From Channallabes apus (Eukaryota > Chordata > Actinopteri > Siluriformes > Clariidae): a stretch of 64,000 bases of DNA. Location: contig CM060118.1 in the NCBI GenBank assembly GCA_030522415.1, forward strand, positions 22,092,651 through 22,156,650, written 5' to 3'. The stretch's first letter is position 1. Every line of letters starts with the position of its first letter. Below, one piece after another: positions 23,568 to 34,700 of this stretch. The translations under genes and the position numbers were made by a program. Below the pieces are notes generated by a model. That model was not told the origin of the DNA, did no database searches, and worked only from the letters and a program-made list of their open reading frames with translations.

Positions 23568-24049
23568 GGAGTACTGGAAATGGATGCTCATGCAATCCCA
23601 CATGAGTTCATCTTTATAGATGAGGCTGGGTTCAACCTAGCAAAGACCAGAAGAAGGGGGAGAAACGTCATTGGCCACAGAGCCATTATAGATGTTCCTG
23701 GCCAACGTGGTGGGAACATCACAATGTGCGCTGCCATCTCCAGTATGCATGGTGTCCTCCACCGTCAAGCCAACCTTGGACCATACAACACAACCCATAT
23801 TCCCACATTTCTGGACAGACTTCACAACATTCTCATACCACCAGAGCGTACAGTATGAATGATGCAGACCATCAAAGAAACCGGTACGTTGTAGTATGGG
23901 ACAACGTGAGCTTTCATCGTGCAGCCCCAGTCCAAAACTGGTTTGCTGACGACCCAGCATTTCTCGTGCAGTACCTCCCACCATACTCACCATTTCTGAA
24001 CCCCATAGAAGAGTTCTGTGCATATGTTGCACTGACTTGTTTGCTGTAG
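23568..24049 (+). pseudogene. Broken DD35E transposase (IS630/Tc1/mariner superfamily)
   Basis: This is the catalytic core of a DDE transposase, which in life cuts and joins transposon ends. The first frame (23568-23858) opens with GVLEMDAHAIPHEFIFIDEA. Its IDEAGF motif holds the first catalytic Asp (23619-23621). It continues with KTRRRGRNVIGHRAIIDVPG and stops at 23856. The second frame, from about 23855, carries VVVWDNVSFHRA with the second Asp (23900-23902) and PPYSPFLNPIEEF with the Glu (24008-24010). The second Asp and the Glu have 35 residues between them. The reading frame changes near 23855, and the C-terminus after NPIEEF ends early (CAYVALTCLL, stop). The N-terminal DNA-binding domain is not visible, so it was lost, lies in another exon or is too diverged. 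The DNA is less AT-rich than its flanks. The Asp-Glu spacing fits the DD35E branch of Tc1/mariner; the exact family is inference. Confidence 0.85.
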
Positions 24050-24568
24050 TGAAAAAAATAAATCTTGCAACAACATGTGTGTGTATCTGAAAATATTTCT
24101 GTGCATGTGAACAATCTGATACATATTTTAGTATTATGGCAAAGCATACTAAAGATGGGGGTGCTTTTCATTATGCCCAACAGTGTGTAGTTGGTTAGGC
24201 AAAAATCTGGGAATATGAATGAAGTGTGTGCCATTTCATGCAAAAGTTTGATTTTGATAATGCTATGTGTAGTTTCGGTTGCAGTGCTTCATTTTGCAGG
24301 ATATATGAGGTATTTTGTAGTTTGGGTGTGTGGTTTTGTGAATTGTGTTAAGTATTTTGATAAAAGCAGACTAGTTTGAAAAATTGTGTGTTAGCAATTG
24401 GAAAAAACTGTAAAACTATTATTCTTTCACTTCTCCTCAATAGAGGACATACATGGTATATATTCGCATCTCCTGTATCTCCTAAACCTAACCTTATTCT
24501 TCCTATCCTTGGGTCTGCTCCCCTGCAACCCTATCTTAGCCCTAATTTCTGGTTTATCTACATAATCA

Positions 24569-24570
<2 letters not shown>
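24050..24570. other. Non-coding stretch, possible right flank of the DD35E element
   Basis: Right after the transposase stop comes AAAAAAATAAATCTTGC. TTTTG-rich phrases follow (TTTTGCAGG, TTTTGTAGTTTGGG, TTTTGTGAATTG up to about 24345) that are loosely complementary in style to the left flank. No precise inverted ends were found. Confidence 0.35.
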
Positions 24571-24603
<33 letters not shown>

Positions 24604-24628
24604 CACACACATGCACGCACACACACAA
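24571..24628. repeat. (CA)n microsatellite with GCAC variants
   Basis: A CA array with interruptions at the right side. Confidence 0.93.
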
Positions 24629-25385
24629 CACCTTACCAAACCCCTTCAAAGCTCTTATTTGCTGGCAGTTAATGAACAGATTAGCGGCAAGAGTTCAGCG
24701 CTAAATCCTTTAACAGGACCGACAGTCAGTGTCAGGTGGGTCCACACTTCTCCCATCATATGCCATGACTTGACTTGTGTCTGCCTGATTGCCCCCCACT
24801 TTCCACCCTTTTCCCCATGACCCTCAACCTCTTCTTAGCCACCTAAGTAAGAAGAAGGTGGCTTGAGGAGTTTGCATGTTTTAAGGGCTAAATTGGATAC
24901 TTGTTGGCAATGTGCCTTCTCTTTGTTCATATTGTCCGCGGCCATATTTACAAAACGGCGTGGCAGGATCTTCTGAAGTACATTGTGCTGAATGGGACTC
25001 CCTCGGAAGAGTGAAGGAGACTTTCTAGAGCAGGCATACAATGAGAACTGAGAAGCTGAACGTCCAAGGGGGAGGCCAAGGGTCTGCCGTTTGCGCCTGT
25101 TTTCATTCATTTCTCTAATATTCCACAGAAGGTTCTGCTTCAGAGAGATAGCCATTGTGCAATGCTGAATAGGAGACTGAATGGGTGTCTCTGCTTTCAT
25201 TAATTAGGGCTCACTGCTGTTTCCGCTTCCCAAGAGAGCACCTCATTATGATTTCCTCACATTCTTTAGCACAACTTAACCCCATTCCTCAGCTCAAGCA
25301 CTAAACGAGAAGTATACAACATGCAAAATGCCTCTGGTTTTGTTTTAAATGGTGTCCTCTACTATGATCCAAGATGTCTTTCTAA
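24629..25385. other. Non-coding stretch, strong-looking candidate regulatory block at 24640-25280
   Basis: About 640 bases of complex, repeat-free sequence with near-even base use and CpG-containing patches (GTCCGCGGCC near 24935, AAAACGGCGTGGCAGG near 24952) in an otherwise AT-rich, CpG-poor window. CATTAATTAGGGC (25198-25210) is a homeodomain-type site. The minus strand is open for 121 codons (24835-25200), but the product has no recognised domain. I read this as likely regulatory DNA rather than an exon; conservation is untested. Confidence 0.42.
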
Positions 25386-25429
<44 letters not shown>

Positions 25430-25465
25430 GCAGGCAGACTCAACAGACAGACAGACAGACAGACA
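25386..25465. repeat. (GATA)n followed by (CAGG)/(CAGA)n
   Basis: About eleven GATA units (to 25429), then CAGGCAGAC and a short ACAG array. Confidence 0.94.
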
Positions 25466-28123
25466 TCAAATCTTTCAATGACCCTTTAAAAAAAGGTCCT
25501 CCTTCTCAGATCCAGGATGTAAAGAAAAAAATCATTTTCAAGGTCAGTGGGTATCTCACACCATGTGACAGTAAAGTTGTACATACAGTAATTAGCCCAG
25601 ATGTTGTTGCCATGAGGAACATGCATTGAACAGAGACTAAAAATAAACAATAAGACATAATCAAAAACAAAAAATAATTCTATAGTGTTGAATGCAGCTT
25701 AATGTAGGTTTATGCAAAGAGGGATCTAAAGAATCGATGAACGCATTCAAGAGATAAATTATGATTACAAACTGATTACACAGCAATGTATGACACAACA
25801 TAAATGACCAAGAAATAGAGGACCCACTCAATCAATTTCATCTTGCGTACACACAAACACACAGAGTCCCAATCCAGAGTGCTGAAAACTAATGACAATT
25901 CCTGTGACATTGGGATCACACAATGACACTCTGTCGAAATAGTTATTAATGTGATAGTCCAAGTGTCACTTCCCCTGCAAAGACCAGTGATACAAGGCTA
26001 ATACTGTTTACAAAAGGCTAAGTGTTATATTACATCCAATGGGAGAAAAATCAATGACTGCCCTTTCTTTGTTATAGCATCCTTTTGAAAATCGATGACG
26101 CACACTACAAAGACATTTTTGAGATGCTAGTGGGATACACTTCATTGGAAATTGAATATACAGTATGTAGAGAATGATTTTTTGTGCAGAGGGATGCAAT
26201 GGCATGAACACATCGCAAGCTGGAAAAATTTAACAGACTACATTTGAGGCATGTTGGATGAAAGCTGATACAGCAAGCTTAATTTCATTCATTTAAACAA
26301 AGCAGATAGTAAACAAAACAAATAGACAAAATCACTTGAATTTCCTGGAGCTGCTTATTTCTGAAGGTATAATAGCCTTTTTTATCATGGTCCTTTCTTT
26401 AACATGAGGGAAAATGATTTTTTTTTTCTACGTTAAAATTGCTTGAATGAAGAGATGGTTCTGAATGAATGGGACTATTGTGGTTCAATTTGATTAAAAA
26501 CAGAAAAAATAACTCAAGCTTAATGTTCGTAGCACTTTTTTTTTATTTTGTAGAAATTGCCTCATATACTCCACTTCATGCTTTAAGTTGAATAGCCAGT
26601 GCAGGAAACATGAGGTAGAATGTGAAGCCAGGAATCATTACATTTATTGTAGATAACTCATCTACTGCGGATGCATTGAATCCTCTCTTCAGAATTCAAC
26701 TGAAAGGCGGAGCATTTACCCAGCTTTACTTTTTTCAGAGATATGATCAAAGTGTTAATAAACTTAGGCTGTATCCCATAACATCACCCATGCTTCCATA
26801 TTCTGGATTTTTGTCCTTTGCTCAATTCAATTTCTTAACTTGAACAATACATTGCCTAAGTCCTGCCAGCAGAAACCTTCCCTCTGTTGATTCTACGCTG
26901 AGCCACAAGCATGGTTTGAGAGAGAGTGAGGGTTCCTTCGTCTCCCCCTTTACTCCTCTACTAACTGGTTTAAGACTTGTAATTATCTCTTCCTGGGGGT
27001 GGCTGTAAATTGGATTAAAGTGGTGAGTTACAGCTGAGTGAATTACCTCCATCTCCCCACTTGGTGGGCCAGACTTGATAAACGTGCAGAGGGAATGGAT
27101 TTGGATTCATGTCTTCCACATGGAAAGAAATGAAATTTTCCAACAGAAGGAGCTGATGTGCTAGTGGTATCTGTATGCGCCATGTTTCATCTGCTCCTGC
27201 TCTTCCAGAAATGCAATTACCTCTGTTATCGGAAGCTAAATGGTCAGAGCTCAGCGAAGAAACCCACCTACCTGCCCAGGCCACCTGAGTGCGCTGTTTT
27301 ACATAGCACAGTAGCATGCTCTGTAAAACATACTCAGTAGCAAATGCCTGACATTTTCCTTTTTAGGCCAATTGTTTTTCTCTTTTTTATGCAAACCATG
27401 TTAAATGTCACCTGTTACTTTAGCTTTTACATAACAAACCAATGATCAAATTGTAATAGTAAAAGAAACTACTGTGCAGATTAAATATATAAAAAAAATT
27501 TTTTTTCTAGATTTATACACCAACAGATGTTTTACCATACAGAAGTTCATACAGTTATGAAGGAAAACAAGTGGAATACTGTAACATGACTTTAACATGT
27601 TTGTAGACTTGCTAACAATTGGGAAATATAAAATTGCTGATAACTTTAGAAAAGTTATGGCAAATTTGTAAAATCAACACAAATGGCCAATCTTGAGGGA
27701 TTACATTTAAAAGAAAGAACCGAGTGATTTAACGAGAGCACCAGGGAACTGTGAGTGACTGATAGGTCACTGCAAATGTAAAATTGTAATCCTGGAGTGA
27801 AATACTTTTCAGTCTTTAAGGACAGCATGGACTCTGGAGCGTGAAATAGTAAATCTATGTTTCTAAGTGCTGAGAACCACCTCTGCCATGACTGCAAAAG
27901 TCACATTCATCTACAAGCACCTTCATTTACATGGAATTTCTTCTCATGATCAAATAGTACAAAATGAAACAATATACTATACTGTATTTACTTCTTTACA
28001 ACAATTACATTTCTTTCTTTTTTTTTTGTTATAATATATAGTAACAGACCACTGTCATTATGGACATTTATCATATACTAATATGAGTCCAGGTAGTTAC
28101 AACTGAAAAGTGTAAACTAAATA
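25466..28123. other. Non-coding stretch, candidate regulatory block at 26600-27340
   Basis: 26600-27340 is complex and repeat-free, with TGTAATTATC and GTAAATTGGATTAAAG cores around 26975-27020. Its open frames (for example minus 27015-27317, 100 codons) have no recognised domain. 25480-26590 and 27360-28120 are AT-rich and featureless. Confidence 0.4.
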
Positions 28124-28125
28124 TA

Positions 28126-28327
28126 CAGAGTGGCCCAAAAGTAATTTTTCGACTTAAAAATATATATATATTATTTGCATTTCACGCTCATGGCTCCAAA
28201 ACTAACAATAGAAGATTGAATAGAACTTGTTCTTACAGTATGTGCACAGGATTCGTCACAGAAACTGTTGCCAAATGTTACAGCATTTGCTTGTTGGCCC
28301 ATGGATTCAGACTTTTGGGCCACCCTG
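28126..28327 (+). mobile_element. Short mariner-like element with 17-bp inverted ends
   Basis: The left end CAGAGTGGCCCAAAAGT (28126-28142) and right end ACTTTTGGGCCACCCTG (28311-28327) are inverted repeats with one mismatch. Both are flanked by TA (28124-28125, 28328-28329), the Tc1/mariner target. The element is 202 bp, far too short to be autonomous. Inside, an ATG at about 28190 begins MAPKLTIED, then a stop, then IELVLT. This resembles the first residues of a Tc1/mariner transposase and suggests derivation from a full element by internal deletion. A TA run is embedded near 28160. Confidence 0.85.
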
Positions 28328-28329
28328 TA

Positions 28330-28704
28330 TAATATGTACTGTATAATAATGTAATTGCACCCATTGAGCTATCCACTCTAAATTCTCTCATAGAAGTTAT
28401 TGATTTTTTTCCACTTTGGATTACAATTACAATGCATTTTGAAAAGAAAAGTTAAATAAATTAATACAAAACAAAAATAAATATACAACAAATCCACGAT
28501 TTGCCTTATTTATTTGTTTATTTATTGTTTAGACGAAAAGGCCAACCGTTTCAAGTTGATATTTCATGGTACTGTAGACTGGAAGATAAGTGCTGCTCTA
28601 GGGTATACACCTGCATCTTCAGTTTGCCTTTATAGCCTCATAAGGTTAAGACACTCATATACAAACCAAACTGAATCAATTCCAATTCACTACATTTAAA
28701 GCAA
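28330..28704. other. Non-coding stretch
   Basis: AT-rich. No gene or repeat recognised. Confidence 0.5.

Positions 28705-28769
<65 letters not shown>
28705..28769. repeat. (ATT)n microsatellite
   Basis: About 21 ATT units. Confidence 0.95.
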
Positions 28770-28770
<1 letters not shown>

Positions 28771-28797
28771 ATGTTATACATTCAAAAACAAGAACAC

Positions 28798-28848
28798 CTA
28801 CTACTACTACTACTGCTACTACTACTAATAATAATAATATATATATTG
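28798..28848. repeat. (CTA)n(ATA)n compound microsatellite
   Basis: CTA units with one CTG variant, running into ATA and TA units. Confidence 0.9.
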
Positions 28849-28872
28849 TAATCTATATATATTGTAATCTTG

Positions 28873-29130
28873 CCTCTGGTCTGTATTAGTAGAGTTTGCT
28901 TGTTCTTCCTGAACTTTCTGTGGGTTTCCTCCAAGTATTCTGGTTTCCCCACATTTGAAAAAACATGCTGTTTTTGACAACATACAGACTGACTAATGTT
29001 TCCAAATTGCCCATAATGTATGATTAGGTGTGTGAGGCCTGTTCCTGTGGCCTGGTGCCCTGTGTCCTCTAAGATTGAGTCCAGACCCCCTGCAACCCTG
29101 CAGAGGATAAGCTTCATGGAATAAATGAAA
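28873..29130 (+). mobile_element. Diverged SINE lacking its head, same family as 2234-2570
   Basis: It follows the body of the full SINE in order: AGAGTTTGCTTGTTCTTCC, GTGGGTTTCCTCC, TCTGGTTTCC, then CCTGGTGCCCTGTGTCCTC and CCCCCTGCAACCCTG, ending with GAGGATAAGC. It has many substitutions and no A or B box, so it is old. Confidence 0.78.
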
Positions 29131-31710
29131 AACTTAAATTGCATATCAGAGACAGAGTGAGACTCACATTATTAGAGTCTGACTTATTAATGTTAACATA
29201 TATAAAAGGATATTTAAAACATACAATTTAAACAAACCAGTACCTTAATTGTATTTAATGGTTTTTAATTTTTAAATTAGCACTTGGTCAGCTCATCTAT
29301 TCCCGTATGCTTATTGTTATAAGATTAATTGAAGGTATAGGATGTCCTAGGAGTTGAGGAGGTTGGACTCCTGTTCTTTTGATGTGGGCCGGCAGTCTGC
29401 CTTACCCTCCTTTCCCTCTCAAACACTGGAAAATATGGTAGGGAGTGTTAATTGAGGTAGATTCTTTGCCACAGTGGGGGTTGTGCACTGTCATTCAAAG
29501 TGTTAATATAAGTTACCAGTTATTTAGAGACCTCCTCAACTCTAATTCACGAGCACAAGAAATATGACCGAGGAAAAATGTGAGGGTTTCTCTGAACACC
29601 ATATATTATTTGTTTGTTTAAAATAATGTATTGAGGAGAATAAATCTAGCAGATCAAGAGGGAAATTTTTATTTATGGCTACATAGATTCTTTACAATAC
29701 AGTTTTTCACATGTTCTTTACAATACAGTTTTTCATGTTTGAAAAACTTTATGCTTAAAATTCTAAATTAAAAATTTTAACTAACCCTAACCCTATCATC
29801 TTATCTCTATTATTTAGTCAAGCAGGAATTTATTGTTGAAAATTCATGTTATTATGTTCTATTATATTTAGCATAAAATAGAGTACCAGCTTTATAGGTA
29901 TTTAACAAATGGTTTAATGAAAATTTTCACTTTCACATGGGCAGAGGCATTTCATTACTTTGAAATAAAGTGGATATAGAGCAGGCTAAAATCCCTATAG
30001 GAGTTGTACACATCCTGAAAATGAGTCTGTGTGTTCCCACTGTTTATTAGACAGTAGTCGCAGAGCTCTTTCATCTTTAATTTCCTGCTGTGTCATCTAG
30101 AGAGACAGATCAAACAGGGGACAAAGTGGCCCTCCATGCTCCCCCATTACAGATAATGACCCCCCTCCCCCTACTCTTATCTCCTCACTTCCTCTCCCTT
30201 TACCCCCCTCCTGAGGACCCTCCCGCAAGGTGAAAGGAAAAAAAAAAGTTGATGAAAGATAATTAAATTTCCCCTCCTGCACACAAACATTTAGGAAGGT
30301 CTGTCAATAGCAAACAGTTGGGGTTTATGTCCGGCACAAGAAAGCCAATTTGCACCCCACCTCACTTCACCTCCCAGGCCCCAAAAGCAACATGACAATC
30401 TTTTGATGGGCTACAAAAGGATGTGTTAGGATACAGATTGGTTCTACTGTTGTGTAAAGTACACATAACATATAGACAAACAGATTTAGATAAGATAGTG
30501 TTTAATGAAAACATATGAGGTAATGATTAATCAAATGTGTAGTATGAATAATATTGCCCCATATTCTCTGACAGTCATTCTAAACCACTTTGTCCCAAAC
30601 TGTCACATGGCTGTCCTCCCTCTATAGGTGATTTTGATCTTGAAATGCTTGTAAAAGTAATGACAACAAATTAAGGATGAAGGTGAGTGATCACAATGTG
30701 TCCAGCCCTCCCCAGCTGGCCCTTGCACACACCTAATATGATAATTCTTCTTGACTTATTTCCATCCTGATGAACTAGTGGGTAACAGAATACATTGGTG
30801 AAGATTGTTAGAGGTCACAGTTAAATTACAGAAATGTCTTATATCCTGTTCAGTATACAGTATAGTTTAAGTATAGTAATTGCTTTCTTTTTAAGGAAAT
30901 AAAATGCAAATAAAATGCATATTTTTAAACATTAAGTCCTTCCAGAGGACTCAAGGAACGAGATAACATATTCATTGGTTGGTGTACCAATCCATTGCAC
31001 GGTGCGTGCATGGAATAATTGTAGATGGATGGAATAATAATCATTATTAGAAGATTACATGTATATTGATGTTGATAAATTGAAAACAAATAATCAAACA
31101 AACTGGTGAGACTTTTTTGGAGAAGGCTAGATGCAGGGCCTGTCGATTAAATTGCCACATCTGTATTGTGTTGGTAGCTGGCAAATTTACTTACTTGTGA
31201 AAATTTTTGAAGCAAGCCTAAGAAAGTGAAATAAGCATGCACTTATAAATATGAGATAAGATTGTTTTAGCAATCCAGAAGATTCCTTTAAATAGCCACG
31301 CACTTTATGTTAATTAACAAATATTATTTTATTTTTATTGAAATTATTTATTTGTTTATTTTTGAGATGCACATTTTTGGATGTAAATAGAGGTCTGCAT
31401 TTAATTTAGATTACCAGTGAAAAGTTTTGACTGAGCAGACTGAGCATATTTATTTTTGGTGGACTTACAGTCATTTAATGATGGCTTACAGCTTTTGATG
31501 GAAAAGTAAAACATAAATATGAATGATAAAAATCCACATACAGTATGAACCCAAAAATAGGTTTTACATAAAATTTAATTGTTTCCACAAACAAGCAGAC
31601 TTTTGTTTTTGTTTGTTTGTTTAAAAATTAGATGAAACCGAAGTTTGAGTTTTTTTTAGACACTTCCCATGTTCAGGTCACAATTCTATTAATTTCATAA
31701 TGTAAATCGC
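29131..31710. other. Non-coding stretch, candidate regulatory block at 30030-30430
   Basis: 30030-30430 is a complex block with a C-rich pyrimidine tract (30160-30220) and AGATAATTAAATTTCC near 30257. A short tandem duplication lies at 29687-29737. No gene or known transposon is seen. Two copies of CTAACC at 29781-29792 are too few to be telomeric. Confidence 0.38.
29687..29737. repeat. Tandem duplication, ~25-bp unit
   Basis: TTCTTTACAATACAGTTTTT occurs twice in a row (29688-29707 and 29714-29733). Confidence 0.85.
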
Positions 31711-31727
31711 CTTATTATTATTATTAT

Positions 31728-31774
<47 letters not shown>

Positions 31775-31781
31775 TTATTAT
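31711..31781. repeat. (TTA)n(GTA)n(TTA)n compound microsatellite
   Basis: TTA units, then about 17 AGT units, then TTA again. Confidence 0.94.
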
Positions 31782-34700
31782 AAGAAAATTGTTCTGAGAC
31801 GAATCGTTCATTAACCTTTTGATGAAGGAAGTCTTATTTCGCTCTTGACTGCTAAAAGCAAGCTTAACAGAGATACGTAATATGTTTTTATGGGTTTATC
31901 AGGCACCACCAAGTTAAAAAAACAGGACACAGAGAATCTTTTCACCTTTGCAGCTCTTCAATTGTTTACCCTTCTCAATGATCATAGAATCAATCCTCTT
32001 CCATCACAAAATTTTAATGGTCCATCAAAATGATTCATGTCAATCAAACATCTGTTAAGCTATCCACGTGTTACCAGCAGCACCTGTTGACCTTTGTGTG
32101 ACCTCAATAGGTGAGCATGGTGAAATAACGTGGCTATTTCTCAAGGCTCCCAGGACAGGCAGTGCTAAACTGTTTACTTATGAGAATAGATCATCGAGAA
32201 GGCCAGACTACTTAAACTTAATTTCTTTCCAACCCCCTATCTTTATTCGCTTTCAATAAAGCACCCAAAAATCCTGCACAGGGGACAGGGAGGTGAAATT
32301 TCTCTCATCCAAATGGATTGCAATTTTCCTCCATTTAGCACCTGAAGGTAATTAGCTTGAAGAGATTGCAGAGTGAGCAACACGTTCATGGAACATTAAC
32401 TCTTGCACATTCTCCAGTTGCAGGGAATTAATAGGAAAGATTAAAGTTTAAAGAGAGCAAATGCCATTACCGCACAAACCACCTCTCCATGGCTATAACC
32501 AGCTCTCAGTAAACCAAACCTGCTGCTTCTCCTCCCTTTCCTCAAAACCAGTTGACATTAAGACTGCAGAGAATAAAATAATACCTGCTATCTGTGAAAG
32601 TGTGTCCAGATCCAATAGCCTGCAGCCGATTTTTTTTCTTCCTAACAGCTTTTTGCATGCTTTTTCACTTCGAGGACAGGTTTTGCTAATTAGTATCTTG
32701 GCATTCGTTAATCTGGCCAGCATGCTGAGTAAATGCACATACAAATTCAATTTAATAAAAGGACTTCATGGTAAATTATCAAGCTCAATAACCCATATTC
32801 TCTTAATTAAACTGCGCATGTTTTCTGCATTTTATTTTAGGCCTATTTATTTTTAGATTTCACAGTTATTTTTCAGTTAGAGAAAATCCCACATCCCAGC
32901 TTGACTGCTAAATTTACGAAAGGCACCAACAATATTTATTCAACACAATAGCTTTTTATGTGTATGCTTAATCATAATTATATTTTGCACACCATTATTT
33001 ATCACTACTAATAAATATACTTTATAAATAACACTTTTAGTGATGCATCTATCACTCATCGCCTCATAGCAATGGAATGCAGTCGCCAATGATTTTAGAG
33101 GCCAGTCCATTCACAGATTCAATCACTGCCTCAGAAATTCTGGGTGGAAAAAAAATGAAATTGAGACATGGTAGAATTTATTGCCCAGAAAATTCCATTC
33201 TACTATCTGATTTGAAAAGTCCAGTCCTCCTAGCTTCAGAAAATCTATTTTCCACATTTTAATACCCCACGTAACAGTCTTCATAATTCATTCGACTGTG
33301 TTAAGCGCAGTTTTATTAGATCTGAAACAAATTTTGGTGGGGGATCCTATAGGTCATTAACCATGGAGTAATTTTATCCTTGTTTCCCTAATGACACCAT
33401 AATGGTGAGTGAATTTCTTAACTAAAGACCAAAGAACATTTTGAAGGTCAGCTTCATCTGCAAGCTCCTTCAAGCGCTTCTCACAGAGATTGGAAAAGCC
33501 GGAGATTTTTGAAGAGTCATTAATAACGCTAAAGCTGAAAGCCTATTTGCGTTCTCGCTTTCTACCTTTTAATTTCATACTCTTTTTTCCCTGTTTCTGC
33601 TCCCTCTCTTCTTTCCTCTGCACATACCGTTCGCCAGTTGCCCTCATGCAGAAAGAACAGAGTAGGGTGAGGGGGGCTAAAATGGCAGTGCAGTCACATA
33701 CAGATCCCAGATGTGATGCCGCAATCATTTAAATTTTATGCCTTTGTTATCACTTTAATCATTTTCTTTATTCGTTTTGTTTCAGTGCTCAGGGAGAGAT
33801 ACCTGATAGGGTAAAATACCAAGGGAACAATTTTTATTTGGAATATGGTGCAAAGTCTAATTAGAATTTGAATTTTGCTGAGCCTTGAAATGGTCGGTGC
33901 TTTATCCTGATCGCCTTAGATATTGTTCCAAGTCAATCACTTGTCATTGCATGGCATGCTGGGAAGGGTCTGCTAATCAACTCTATTTTAATACCTTTTT
34001 CCCCCCCTTACTGTCTTAGCATTTTGTTCATTCAGGCATTATGCTCTACCAGACCAACAAGGTTTATTTAATATTGTAATTTTAAAAACTAATCAAGAGT
34101 ATATACATAAAAATAAATAAATAAATAAACAATGGTTCACCTATACTGTAACATACTGTAACAGCAACAACAAATATGGATATACTGTGTATACAATAAC
34201 ATACATCAATGCTGACCTCTTCTTAATGTTACACCTTCCTTTCTATTGATTAACTAAAGAAATAAATGACTTCCATTGGGAGGGTGTAAGTTATGCTATC
34301 AGGATCAGTGTTTTTGTCATTGCTTGTCAGGCCTAATGTGTGCCTTGGGAAGTGGGAAGCCTCAGTAAGAAGCCATGGGCATTTAACCCCCAGGTACAAA
34401 AGGGTCTGGGAATGAAATTGGAGCTGACAAGCGTTAACATTTAGAAATGTACCAAATAAACGGCTCTTATGTGCAAATATGCTGGGCTTTGTTGGTGCAC
34501 TTTGTGTGTCTTTGTCCCAGAAATGTAAGCTGGATTGGAACCAGAGAAGCAATAACAGCCTAATTGAACAATTGCTGCCCACCCATAATGAATAAAAAGT
34601 ATCACATCAATTATATACAGCCTGTACAATAACGTGAGGATACACATAATAATATGCAGTTAATAGAACATTTGTCAATGTTTTTTTCTTTACATATACA

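Noticed and set aside
23637..24032. 131-codon minus-strand open frame overlapping the DD35E transposase
   Set aside because: It is the antisense shadow of the transposase, whose motifs are on the plus strand.
25386..25429. GATA array (with TATC at 40481) as a sex-chromosome Bkm-type marker
   Set aside because: GATA microsatellites are common on fish autosomes, so nothing here supports sex linkage.
29781..29796. CTAACCCTAACCCT as interstitial telomere repeat
   Set aside because: Only about two imperfect units; expected by chance and not an array.
32461..32856. 131-codon plus-strand frame as a protein gene
   Set aside because: No domain, irregular composition, no splice context. More likely stop-poor non-coding DNA.
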